DNA of 64,000 nucleotides, from NCBI RefSeq assembly GCF_949628265.1, contig NC_088786.1, positions 868,001 to 932,000 of the forward strand, read 5' to 3'. The notes below the pieces were generated by a model. That model was not told where the DNA came from, searched no databases, and was given only the letters and a program-made list of their open reading frames with translations. Positions 19,530-31,276 of the stretch are shown here, in pieces. The position numbers and the translations under genes were made by a program. The DNA is from Cloeon dipterum (lineage: Eukaryota > Arthropoda > Insecta > Ephemeroptera > Baetidae). Within the stretch, counting starts at the first letter, position 1, and each line of letters opens with the position of its first letter.

Positions 19530-22500
19530 ATGGCCTCCTCGAGCAGCCAGCGTTCGTGCCAGCAACAACAGCGGCACGGCAAAAAGCAGCCGTCTACTGG
19601 CTGCACCTCCTCCAGGGTCTGCAGATGCGTCAGGGTCTTCTTCGGTCACCTTTTCTCCAACCTCGGCCTCTTCGCCATCGTCGTCGGCTACGTGCTCCTT
19701 GGTGCGCTCATGTTCGAAAACCTAGAGGCTGAGTTTGAGTTGCAGCAGAGGGGAAACATCAAGAGGTACAGGGACGACTGCCTGAAGGAACTCTGGCAAA
19801 TTACAGGTACGTGACCCCCCACCCACCCCCACCCCCGATAAAATTATTAAAGTTTAGTTTTAACTGTTTGCAACCTGTGTTATCTCCGTAATTACAATTT
19901 TGAAAAAAGATGACGCCTGCAAGATCAATCCCGGTTTGGTTTGTAAATCTAAAGAACAGCAAAACATGGATAATTAAGATTTTCCACATTTTTTTCCACA
20001 CGTTTTAGCTTATACTTTAAATAAACTAACATGCTCAACCCTTAAAAATGCAAAATAATTTAACGCATGGATAAATTTATCCACATTTATCGCTATTAAT
20101 TAATAAAATATCGATCAATTTTAATTGGGGGGCATAACAAGTGAATTCATAAACAGTCCAGTTGAGTGCACACGCGAGCAAACTCGGAAATATGTGTATC
20201 TTACAATACATTCACATAATATGAAATGTGTTTGTTATTGTTGTTTGCGGTCCTTGGCGGTGTACATATTCGAGCGGAAAAGGAATTCGAAGACCCTACC
20301 CCTACAGATTGAGAACAATTATTTTTTTATCCACATTGATTTGAAAGAGAGTTTTTAATATTATAATACCAAAATATTTTAAGATTGACCTTAACATTAT
20401 TCTGTAATTTTTGAGCTGATTATTTGGGTTGGTTCAAACGGTAAAATATTTTGCTTCTGAGTAATAAAATTTAGTGTTCGGCTGCTTTTTTATTAATATA
20501 GCCGGTAGTGGTGTTCCAAAACTGCATGTTTTGAATCTCCTTTATGAAATGTGACTTTTGAATAGCAAAAATAATCGATCCACACACAGGAAGGCTGCAA
20601 TCGCACAGCAAAAAGCGAGTTTACTTTGGAGCAAACAAACTGCGGTGGGGCAGCGCGCTAAAGTTTCCGGCGGCAGCATCTTTTCATGAAAAGACGCCAC
20701 GCGAGACGAACGCGCTAATCAAGAGCTCGACTGCTCTTCCTCTGGGCCTGTGTGCGCAATTTAAAATCTGTCTGTGCGCGCCTTATTAATTCCCTAAGAA
20801 GCTCTTTGGCTGCGCGCTGGTTGCAGTTATATTGCATCCATTGAGCCGCCCCTGCCTAGTTGATGGGCCCGCCGCCGACTTAATTAAGCATGTAAAGAGA
20901 ATATTACACTCACACACACCCGCGTACACATATGTATATATATATATACTGTACTTACAACGCCTGGCTCTGTTAAGCTCGGAAATCGGAAACCTCACTC
21001 ACAAGGGGAGACTAAATATGCGGCGCGGCGGCCGGCGGATTAGTCGAGTTACGTGCCGGGGATTTTCTCGTGAAAATATAAATTCAGGAACTCAATAATA
21101 ATCTTCCCTGCCAAAAGATGGTTAATCTATCCCTAAGTTGGATTCAAAAATGGTCGTTAAGGCAATTTAAATCAAGGAACGAGAAACAGTGAAAACAAAT
21201 TATAATCTTGACGAGTACAATCTTATATTATGTGATTATTCTACGTATTGTGGGTGCGCTGGAGCCGTGACAGAAATGCGTCTTTTGGTAGTGCAATTAT
21301 TCGTCTTTATTCAAGAAGTATTAGTAATCAAGACTGTGAAATTATTACATTAATAAACAAAAATCACATTTACAATAAAAACATAACATTCGAATATTAA
21401 CAATCATTACCTTACCCCATGGTGCGGGTCTTATATGAAATAGTTTTATATAATTTTCTCGCAATGGTGCGAGGCTTAAGGTGCAGTGGGGTAGAAGGTG
21501 CAGTAAGGGTGCTGCACCTTGGTACTGCCACCTGGCGATACAGGTTAAATGCAAAGAAGTTATTAGGAAAGTAGTGGCGAGGAGGCGCCACACTATCGAA
21601 GAAACCAGAAATCGAGGAATTTGTTAAAAACAGATCGACGTTATAATTTATTCCCGTTCCTTCGCAACAAGGAAATAATATTATCCGTTTATGTATGTAA
21701 TGATTTCTACTAAAAATTCGAGCGGATATTTTGAACAATGTGATCGTGACATATTTCAAGCTAGTTTCAACAAAATAAAAATAAAATTCGCAGCAGTTGA
21801 AAAAACATTTCTTTTTTCGCCGTGCTCTTTCTCCAACAACACGTGCGTTGGTTGGTAATCAAATTAAACCAAAAAATCTGCCCTTACATTAGTTCATTGC
21901 TTTAAGGGACAATAAAAACAAACGAAAATTTCATTGATTCGTCGTCAGTTCAAAAGAGCAAACTAAAATTTATGTTTATTAAAATTCCTAGTCTTAATTT
22001 TCCCGTGTTTTATATGGCTATAATGTTATTAGGAAATTTGATTTTATTGCATGGTCAGTTTGCATAAAGAAACGTCTAGAGCTGAGCAACCGTCTAGCTG
22101 GGGTCAAAAAGCCGTCACAAAATGTCTTCTTTTTCGACGAAAACACCCTCTTCACCGGTATAATTATCAGGGAGCACGATTTCATAATGAAATGCGAACA
22201 TGAGTTGACAAGAAGGTAATAACCATAAAGAAGGCGCGGCGGCGTTCGATCTGGAATATGCCCGCGCGCGCCACGTCGTCACTTTGGTGCAGAGAAGCAG
22301 ACTTTTTTTTAAAATGAAGCCGATGAGCGGTAGGTGTCAGAAATAAAAAGTAAAAAGTGTCAGAAATAAAACTTTCAGATGTCCGAATGTTGATTTGTAT
22401 GGGGTCTGGTCGGGCAGCGTGCGTGCGTGGTGGACCCGGCCGCCGATGACGCAAAGACACGCACACGTGCTGCGCCGGCCGCGCGGAGAACGAACGGTGG

Positions 22501-25500
22501 CGTCGTCGTTGCGCAGGAAATGCAAAAGCGCATTTGGCGGCGTCCACGCGGAACTCAACAAAATAACACGCGGCTGCAGACCCACTTTTCGCCTGCAAGC
22601 AGTACGCTCGTGTCTCTCGCTCGCCGCCTCCCGAGAGAAACACGCGTGTAAACACTTTTTACGATATTCCTCCCCGCGACTTGATCTCTCTCTCTCTCTC
22701 TTTCTCTCAATAAATTTTGTGAGATGGAAATAGAGACGCGTGTGTGTTTCGCGTTCTGCCGAAATAACTAACTAAGCTTTTGTTTCTGCTCTGCGTTATT
22801 GCGAAGAGAAGAGAGGTTGTTGCTCGCTAATAACTATACAATTTTTTTTCAACGCGCGCGCGCCCACAAGGTGTGTTTATTTTCTTGTGTCATTACACTA
22901 TCCCTGCTCGCGTCACTTGCTTGCCTGATGTTTATCTTCTTTTTGCAGCTGTGAAATATTTCTGAGAAAAATGCTGAGACGCGCAGTTAGAAAACTATTC
23001 GGATATTCAAATATTATTCCTGTGCTAGTGATTTTTTTTAACTTTTGTGTGCTTGGCAATTATATAGCTCGAATTAACTCCTATCGAATGCGGTGGCCAC
23101 CTTTTTTCTCATCACCGGAGTCACGCCGGTTGCCTATACCTCTTCACTCGAGCAGCGTACGCGTTTGTTTTTGTATTTTTACAATACACTGCAGTACAGA
23201 AATTAAGCAGGCTTCTGGAATTTCAATCCGGGTGTATTTACAAACTTACTTAGTCAATTCAGCAGTTGCATAAACCCTAAGTGTTCGAAGCCGCCAACAG
23301 ATGGCGCCACCGTAGACTTTAGATTTTAAGGCACTTCCGCTGCGATTTCAGACTCAATCTAGCTATTTTGCATTCTTCAATTAATTTGCTATTTTTTGAC
23401 GTTCTGAAAACCAAAATCGGTTCAGCCAATCGCCGTAGAATCGTGAAAAACTATTTTTTGAAATACAAAAATCTTTTGCAACGTTTCCACGGCGAATGGC
23501 TGAACCGATTTTGGTTTTCAGCACGTCAAAAAAAAGGAAATTAATTACAAAAAAAAAGCAAAATAGCTAAATGGAGTCTGAAATCGCAGCAAAAATGCCT
23601 TAAGCCCGCTTAAAACCAAAATTTTTTAAGAAAGTCTGTGGTTGCGCCATCTGTTGGCGGCTTCAATAACTAAAGGTTTATGCCACTGGTCAATTAATAA
23701 TTAATCTAACAACAAGTAAGCTCAGAACTTGTGTTTATGCTAACAAAATTTATAATAATGATGAATTTTTCAATTTCAGAGCTTCTATGTAGTGAAACAC
23801 GCACACTTTTGCTTGCAACACAATCATTGCGAAATGTATACACTATAAATATGTTTCTTTTAATTGTTAATTTGAATTTTGTATTTCGACTCATTTAGTA
23901 TACACGCGCGGAGAGAAATAGAGGAGCTTTTCTTTTTCTCCTCTACCGCGCTGTGTAATGCAAATAAATATAAATAATAAATTAAGTAACATTAAAGAGA
24001 GAAACGTAGTGTCGCACATATTTAAATAGTTTTGTGAGAAGGAAGTGTGCGTGTTTTGTTACAGCTGCCCCGATAACGAGTTGAATATTTAATATTAAAT
24101 TTGTTCGTCTTGCAGAGCGGTTAAACGTGCTGTACGAACAAAATTGGACGCAACTCGTGCATGAACAGCTGAGACGGTTCGAAACTAACGTCGTGGCGGC
24201 TGCCAAGCTCGAGGGTTACGACGGAAAAGATCTTTTAGACTCTGAGAGGCAGTGGTCCTTCAGCGGTGCTCTCTTGTACTCCGTCACCGTCATCACTACA
24301 ATCGGTTCGTAAATTTAATTTTTTTAATTTTGCTGACATGATTTTTTTGTTCAATGTTATTAAAACCAGGCTTCATCCTCGTTGTCAAAAGAAATTATTT
24401 TTTTAGCGTTTTTTTTTCAAACGCGCACTAGGCAGCTATTGGAATATTAATAGAGCCGCGGCTAGAGGCATTATACGGGCCCCTTTGGCTTTGCTCTTCA
24501 AAGAGTTAAGTCTTAACACGGTGCATGTTGGAAGTGATGCCCTTTCTCACTTTTTTCACCTTTTGACAGGTCATTAATTGTGAAATAATTGACAAACACA
24601 TAATATAATTTATTTTCCTGCCTGATTTTCCTTCAGATTCACTTTTGCAGCGTTAGATTTTTTTACTTTGTCTCTTTGAGGGAATGTCCTCTGGAATAAG
24701 TAAGTGATCGCTCTAGCTCAAACTCGTGTTCCTTGTTTGGTTTGATATTTTATAAGCACGCACGGTTTAAAGAGGAATGATAGTGAATTTCCCCGCAAAA
24801 TCCTTTAACACACATACAGATTGGGTCCTAAAAATCATGTACATTTAAAAAAATACATATAGGCAGCACTGTAAATTTTCGAGAAAATCGGCCTCAAACT
24901 TAGCATTGTTTTAAATGGAGAATTTTCAACGGAATTGTGTAATCGCGATTTTCTCTAAAATTCCGCATTTCCCCCAAAAAAAGACTCTGGCTGTCCGATA
25001 GATCTCGATGAGAGGATTCCAAATCATGTGAGAAAACATAGTGCAGCACTGTAAATTTCGGAGAAAATTGGCAAAAACAATCTGATTGGTCAGCGCCCAG
25101 CGCTGCTGGCCAACAGAGGGGGGCGTTTCACGCCGTCGCTTCTGGTTGCATTACAGAAGGTGGCCGGCGCGCAACTCAATTATCTTTTTAATTACGTTTT
25201 CATTATCAGAAAAATTTGAAATTTTCGCACATGGTAACCAATGAATCTGTCCTTGAAAATCAATAACAAATTTATTTATATTATACGCAGTCTCTGATGG
25301 CCATAAGGGTCCGAGTTTGCCTCTGAAAATCATTAAAATTATTAAAATGAAAGAAACATTTTTTCTGAGATAATTCTTGAATAAATAACTTAATTTTGGG
25401 TATTTTGATTTTTCCCAAAAAAATTAAACGTTCTTTAATGGCCAGCTGAAATTTTCAGACGATTTTTTTCAAAAATGGTAAATTTGAGAAAATTTTGCTG

Positions 25501-28220
25501 AGACGGGAAAAACTGGAAATTTAATCAGCTTTCTGAATTTAGTCATTATTTAACGCTAATATGAACAGGTGAATTTTAATGAAGCCAAACACAGACCCCA
25601 TTTGAAAATCTGCAATTTTTGAAAAAATAAAAAATTTCTTTCAAGACTCAAAGGCACTATTTTTTATCTTCTCACAATTAAATTTTCATAATTTTTCTCA
25701 CCCCGGAAGTAATTAATTTCCTATGCTAAAAAAAGAGGGCGTAACCGGTAAAATTCGAAAAATTGGATTTTGGGGCACTTTTGGTCAGAAGTACATGGAA
25801 AATATAGGTCGGTTAGGGTTAACTTTACATGAAATTTCATTTTTTTTTTTTAATAAAAAAAAATCACTATCATTCCACTTTAAATTTTTTTTAATTAGGT
25901 TACGGAAATCTGGCACCAAAGACTCCGGCCGGCAAGATCCTGACGATAATCTACGCCGTGTTCGGAGTGCCGCTGATGCTGCTGTGCCTGTCCAACCTGG
26001 GCCATTTGCTGGCCAACACGATCCAGTTCGCCTACTCGCACGTGTGTTGCAGCCTGCAGCGCGGCAGGAGCGCGTCCAGGAGGCGCAGACATACGCCGTG
26101 TCGGCACGTGGGGAATGCGCAGTGCACCGCCGAGGAGGGCGTCTCGCCGACCGCCATCGTGACCATTCCGCCCCCGGAGCAGTTCAAGAAGCGGCCTCCG
26201 CCGCCTCCGCCGAGACTCACGCCTCTCAAGCCCAAGCTGCTGGCCCAGGACGTGAGGCAGCTGCTGGTCGAGTGCGCAGAGTACACGGCCGCGCAGGCCG
26301 CTGAGTCGGCCGCTTCGCACAAAATGCTGCACGAACTCCGCCACACCGACCACACTGCCCTGGACGACGAAGACTGCTTGGACTCCGCCTCTAGATACCA
26401 CAGGTGATACAAAATTTGAGTCGCCAATCAAGGTCACTATATCAGAAAATGTTTAACTCATTTCTTACCACAATATCTCCATCATATTAATTTAAAATTG
26501 ACCAGTTGCATAAACCCGTAGTGTTCGAACTTCGAAGCCGCCAACAGATGGCGCAACCACAGACTTTCTTAAAAAATTTTGTTTTGAGCGGTTTTAAGGC
26601 ATTTTCGCTGCGATTTCAGTCTCAATAATCTAGCTAATTTTGCATTCTTCAATTAATTTGCTTTTTTTCGACGTGCTGATAACCAAAATCGGTTCAGCCA
26701 TTCGCCGTAGAAACGTTGGAAAAGATTTTTTTATTTCAAAAAATAGTGTTTCACGATTCTACGGTGATTGACTGAACCGATTTTGGTTTTCAGCACGTCA
26801 AAAAATAGCAAATTAATTGAAGAATGCACATGCAGTAACTAGATTGAGTCTGAAATCGCAGCGAAAATGCATTAAAATCGAAAGTCTACAGTGGCGCCAT
26901 CTGTTGGCGGCTTCGAACACTTAGGGTGAATTAGGTGATATTTGCTGGAAATTCACCAGTTGCATGCCCTTACTTAGAGTTCGAAGCCGCGAACAGATAT
27001 GGTTCTGTAGTGCCTGCCAATAGGTGGCACTCTTCTCCACCTTTTCCCTGAGCTGTGAACCTTTCCTTAGTGTTAGGGACATTTTACTATACTTCTCTTT
27101 AGCGTGAGATATATACTCACGCCGCAGACGTTGTGAATAATTTCGCTCAATAACATTTCATTCGCTCGTCCCTGTAATTGAGAATATATAATCTGTGAGC
27201 CCAATTGTAATTGACTGACCCGGATTGACGGGTCCAAATTTGAGGCATTCGAAATATAAATTTTACCACATAAAAGTTATCTCAGAGAATTGTAGAAATA
27301 TCTGAAGTTGCTGGGCTGCGTTGGAATTTCCAGCGGTATCTCAGGCGCGTGAGGAATGTCATCTTCTCATCTCAAATTTCCTGAATTTCCGCGAGTATGG
27401 GCAAACTTCCGTGCATCACGTCGCGGGGTCACCAAAATGAGGGGAATGCTTGAAGTAAATCCCTCAAATTCTTTCGAATGCCTCAAATTCTTTCTTTTTC
27501 TTTTAATGCTTGACTAATTCTTTTCAAATCGACCTTCACACGTTCTCAGATAAATTGATTGACCACAAAATCTGGTGGATTTTAAAATATATTACATTAA
27601 ATTCCGCAAATTGTTGAGAACTCGTGCAAATTAAAATTATTAAAAAAAATGATAACGTTGTTTTTGGCAGTTCGTTGGAGCGGAACGCGAACACGCCGAC
27701 GAAGCAGCCGTTGATCCAGTGTTCGCCGCCGGCGTCGGTGCCATCGACGACGATGTCGAGTCTGCAGCAGCGACAGTCGTGCTCGATGGAGCTGCCCGCA
27801 CCGGGGTCGGCGTGTTCGAGCGACAACAGCTCCGAGAGGAGGTCGTCGTCGTCATCGTGCGAGGCGGAGAGCAACAACAAGCGGCGGCGAGTGCCGGTGA
27901 CGCTGGTGCTGGTCATCCTCAGCGGCTACATCTGCCTGGGCGCGACGGTGTTCGCCGCCTGGGAGGACTGGTCGCTGCTCGACGGCGCCTACTTCTGCTT
28001 CATCACGCTGTCCACGATCGGCTTCGGCGATCTGGTGCCTGGCAAGTCGTTCCAGCGGGCGGCCAACCCGGACGGCGGCCAGATCCAGCTGGTCGTGTGC
28101 TGCGCCTACCTGCTCGTCGGCCTCGTGCTCATCGCCACCGCCTTCTCGCTCGTGCAGGAGGAGGTCGTCCTCAAGTGCACAAAAGCCGCCCGCTGGATCG
28201 GCATCTCCACCAAGAAGTGA
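19530..28220 (+). CDS. Two-pore-domain (K2P/TWIK-type) potassium channel, four coding exons
   Basis: Coding exons are 19530-19806, 24116-24304, 25899-26403 and 27671-28220, all GT-AG and phase-consistent, giving 506 residues. The plasma membrane channel sets background K+ leak. TM1 is SNLGLFAIVVGYVLLGALMF in exon 1. The extracellular cap is in exons 1-2. P1 ends TVITTIG|YG across the exon 2/3 junction. TM2 is GKILTIIYAVFGVPLMLLCL. A long cytoplasmic loop with a PPPPPP run and Ser-rich stretches spans exons 3-4. TM3 is TLVLVILSGYICLGATVF, P2 is STIGFGD at about residue 438, and TM4 follows. Both filters are canonical. The start at 19530 has the better ATGG context; an in-frame ATG at 19380 abuts the transposon tail and would add 50 unlikely residues. 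A non-coding exon farther away is possible. The subtype is not assigned. Confidence 0.92.
19807..24115 (+). other. Intron 1 of the potassium channel gene
   Basis: This 4.3-kb intron holds a GC-rich island at about 22380-22660 followed by a CT-repeat (22688-22706), an R1 fold-back copy (23256-23695) and a short TA microsatellite (20934-20948). The GC-rich part could hold an alternative promoter or exon. I see no ORF with recognisable protein features there. Confidence 0.5.
23256..23695. repeat. R1 fold-back MITE, copy 1 (K2P intron 1)
   Basis: This is a nearly complete palindrome of about 440 bp. Arms start AATTSACCAGTTGCATAAAC and continue through GTTCGAAGCCGCCAACAGATG; the right arm is the reverse complement (CATCTGTTGGCGGC...TGGTCAATT). 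The centre contains inverted CAAAATCGGTTCAGCCA blocks. No coding capacity. Confidence 0.85.
24768..25882. repeat. R2 fold-back element, long copy (K2P intron 2)
   Basis: This 1115-bp element begins TAAAGAGGAATGATAGTGA and ends with the inverted TCACTATCATTCCACTTTA. Internal blocks recur at 39.8-40.4, 41.0-41.5 and 60.5-61.25 kb: GGTCGGTTAGGGTTAACTT, the CTTTCTGAATTTAGTCA block and CCAGCTGAAATTTTCAG. The right end lies 16 nt before the exon 3 splice acceptor (25899). Confidence 0.75.
26496..26926. repeat. R1 fold-back MITE, copy 2 (K2P intron 3)
   Basis: It has the same arms as the other R1 copies, beginning 92 nt after the exon 3 donor. The right arm stops at the TAAGTGTTCGAAG complement without the outer 20 bp. 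A left-arm fragment of another copy follows at 26949-27001. Confidence 0.8.
26949..27001 (+). repeat. R1 left-arm fragment
   Basis: It starts AATTCACCAGTTGCATG and runs through GTTCGAAGCCGCGAACAGATA, then diverges. It is a broken copy next to R1 copy 2. Confidence 0.6.
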
Positions 28221-28366
28221 TGGCCGACAAAGAACCAAGTCCGGCCGACTCGAATTCTTTCACTCTTGCATCGACGCGTGTCTCGCGTTTATTTCTTGTT
28301 TACTTCCGTGCCACGCAGCTACACGCAGTGATTTTTTGACATTAATTCGTTTATGCACATTTTTGC

Positions 28367-28801
28367 AATTCACCAGTTGCATAAACCCTAAGTGTTCGAA
28401 GCCGCCAACAGATGGCGCCACCGTAGACTTTCGCTTTTAAGACACTTCCGCTGCGATTTCAGACTCAATCTAGCTATTTTGCTTTTTTTTAATTAATTTG
28501 CTATTTTTTGACGTGCTGAAAACCAAAATCGGTTCTGCCAATCGCCGTAGAATCGTGAAAAACTATTTTTTGAAATAAAAAAAATATTTTCCAACGTTTC
28601 TGCGGCGAACGGCTGAACCGAGTTTGGTTTTCAGCACGTCAAAAAAAGCAAATTAATTAAAAAAAGCAAAATAGCTAGATTGAGTCTGAAATCGCAGCGG
28701 AAATGCCTTAAAACCGCTTAAAACCAAATTTTTAAGAAAGTCTTTGGTTGCGCCATCTGTTGGTGGCTTCAATAACTAAGGGTTTATTCAACTGGTCAAT
28801 T
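28367..28801. repeat. R1 fold-back MITE, copy 3 (just 3' of the K2P stop)
   Basis: This full 435-bp copy has AATT at both ends and starts 147 bp after the potassium channel stop codon. It may therefore lie in the 3' UTR, where the transcript could form a long hairpin. Confidence 0.85.
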
Positions 28802-29559
28802 TGTAGCATTTTATCAGATGATCAGATCACCGCTGAGTTTTTTGAAATATCATATTAAGCAAATTTAACTCAATGACCTTGACTATGCAAATCAGATGAA
28901 TTTTTGGGGAAAATGTTTGTCCTTCTGTCGTGGTTCGAATTTCACACGTGCTGGATTCGGTCGTAAGTTGGTTGCCAAAATTGTCACAGTGTTCAGTTGA
29001 GATCTGTGAAAAAGTCAATGTGATACAGTAATGAACAATTCTGGTTGTCTGAATATTGTTGATATTATGTATGTAATAATAGAAGTTTATTCCTTTTGTG
29101 TCAAACATGCTCCTTGGAATTCAATGTGAACAAGTATTCGCTACAAAACTCTACTGGTCCCCAATAATTTAATTCGTTAAATTTTGATTCTGGAATTTAA
29201 TTCACGCAAGATTTGTTAAGAAGTAGATCTTTCCCTCCCCAAAACAAAAATCGGAATTGATAGTGAAAAATAAACACAAAGTAAGAACGAAAACCCCATT
29301 TCCGTTATTTCATTGAATGGCTTTGTGAACGTAATTCGCAGCACATCACATCACGTGTATTTCGCGCCAATTATTTTCAACTAGCACGATTGCGCGCATC
29401 CGCCAGCTGCCCCTCCCACTCAGTTGAGTGTTGTTGTTGTTATGATTGAGCCCCGGCTGGCAGGTGAAAAGCAACGCTTGAACCACGTGAATGGGAGCAA
29501 ATTGAACATTTTGTGCTTTTTATTTTTACTGCTCTGCACTTTTGAGCTATACAACGACG
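28802..29559. other. Intergenic stretch before RPS19BP1
   Basis: AT-rich, no ORF with protein features. The last 150 bp are more GC-balanced and presumably hold the RPS19BP1 promoter. No TATA box is evident. Confidence 0.4.
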
Positions 29560-30363
29560 ATGTCATCTGTCGTGTGGAAAAATCTGCAGTTGTTTGACCT
29601 CGCAGAAGAGGAAAAGAAAGGCAAGTTGCAGTTTTTAATTATTACTTATGTATTTATAATGTGTTAAAATGATTGTTTACGTTTAGAGGAGAAAAAGGGC
29701 AAGAAGTGTGGTGGAAAAAGGGAGCTGCAGATCGGTGCTGAACGACGAGGCGTCAAGAAAAGCAAGAGGAAGGCCAAAGACGAGCAATTCCAGCAAAGTA
29801 CATATTTACAAGACAAATTGATTAAATTAAACAATAATATATGTTTCTGTGTATGTATTTGTGCACAGGGTCAACTATCTTGGGAGCAAAAGGACTACTT
29901 TTGCCTTTCCTGAAGCACTCGGGGCCCAAACTAGAAGAAGAAAGCGAAGAGCAGATCGTTGAAGAAAACCTGAAGCGATTGCTCAGCTTGAGCCAAATCT
30001 CTGCCATCGATCTCAAATGCGCTGAAAAGGTATAAATTTGGAATGATGATTTATCCGAGATGTTTGGTAATAAATCTACAATTAAAAATACAAGTAGTAG
30101 CGAAATCGATTTATGTGTTTAAGTAATTTGTGGCCTAATTTCTGACATCAACGTTTGTTATATTTTTAATTTATTTCTTCAAAAATACAAAAGCTCCTCT
30201 CGGACCAGCCGATATAAAATAACGGACTTTCCAATTGCAGATTCTGGAGAGAACGAACAGGAGGGGAGCTCGACGCACATTTGAGCCCAAGAAAAACACG
30301 AACACTGTATTCACCGAAGCTGACTTTGCCAAGTTTGAGAAGAACTACGTTGCTGACGACTGA
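29560..30363 (+). CDS. RPS19BP1: RPS19BP1 / AROS (active regulator of SIRT1) orthologue
   Basis: Four exons (29560-29620, 29687-29797, 29869-30029, 30241-30363) give 151 residues, near the 136 of human AROS. The diagnostic part is the C-terminus, NTVFTEADFAKFEKNYV, matching the GTVFTEEDFQKFQQEY signature of AROS. Before it come a Lys-rich nuclear/nucleolar signal (KKSKRKAK) and a helical block ending CAEKILERTNRRGARR. The family binds ribosomal protein S19 and takes part in small-subunit biogenesis; SIRT1 activation is shown in mammals only. Intron 1 uses a GC donor (AAAG|GCAAGT), the usual context of GC-AG introns. The gene is compact, with short introns of 66-211 nt. Confidence 0.88.
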
Positions 30364-31276
30364 TTGTGAGACAGCCGATCCTTGCTTGCTTGCTTGTCGC
30401 GCGCGTCCGGTTAGGCTATCCTCTAGCCTGCTTCACTCTACTCTTTGGCGCCGATTGCTGTTCCACGTCATGAACTTTTCACGGAGCTCTCTGTTAAGTT
30501 CGCGTTGGCCTTGCCCCACTTTCCATCCCATCCAATCTACAAGTTTACAGTTCAACCCCTGAAATTCTTTCTTGATTTCATCCTTACCTTCATAGAACCA
30601 AAAGCCTGATTTTAAAATTAGGTTTGTAAAAATGTAACCGTTTTAAGCTAAAACAATTATTGCATCTCAAATTCGTTTGTATTAAAAAATGTAATATTTT
30701 TAGATTATTTACTCTTTTTTTGCTCTTTTTATCCCTGTCCTCGGAGCGGGAAGGGCGCGCGCTGAAACCTGGGTCCCAATAACACCGCGAACGGATTGAA
30801 TGGGCGCACCAGGCCGCACAGGGACCCAGCCCACTCAAGGGCCACTTGCCTCTGCACCGAGAAGTGCATTGAAACGCTAGACATTCGTCCCTTACTGCCA
30901 AATCACGCATGCTGGAAAGGTGCAAAGCAGCCCGTTGAGCAATTTGAGCATTTCGAGTCACTAAAGTAACCACTTTTTGCCATCTCTGACATTGGGTAGC
31001 CAGTATTAGATCTCCCAACTGCTCAAATGCCTCCCATTGCTTTGACACTCCTGAGAATGCCTTAACAGTGCGAGCCAACGGGCTGGTTTTGCGCAGTCGA
31101 TGCTCACCTTTTAATTAAAATACAAGATTCAACAAATTTCAAACTGCCGTAATTTCTTGAAAAACAAATAATACATTTTTGGAATCTGCTCGGCATGATG
31201 AATCGAATCAAGTGTCATTTACATTAATAACAATAATATCTTTATTGACTCTTGGCGAAGTTTTAGTTTGTTATAA
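30364..31276. other. Intergenic stretch between RPS19BP1 and element E
   Basis: It contains the RPS19BP1 3' UTR and, at 30720-31080, a GC-rich patch with a 162-codon open frame on the - strand (30590-31078). I do not recognise that protein: the Cys/Trp/Arg-rich first two thirds pass into an AT-rich tail typical of chance translation. It may be debris of another mobile element. A TTA microsatellite at 31275-31297 belongs to the tail of element E. Confidence 0.4.

Noticed and set aside
22182-22733. Overlapping long frames in the GC-rich island of K2P intron 1
   Set aside because: Frames are open on both strands with Arg/Pro-rich nonsense composition, as expected from GC-rich DNA; no domain and no splice signals.
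24768-25882. R2 as an intron-generating element (introner)
   Set aside because: Only the acceptor side is close to an R2 end. The donors are hundreds of bases away, and the host introns sit at ordinary positions.
30590-31078. A 162-codon - strand gene upstream of element E
   Set aside because: No recognisable domain and a sharp change to AT-rich translation in the last third. Kept only as an unexplained patch.
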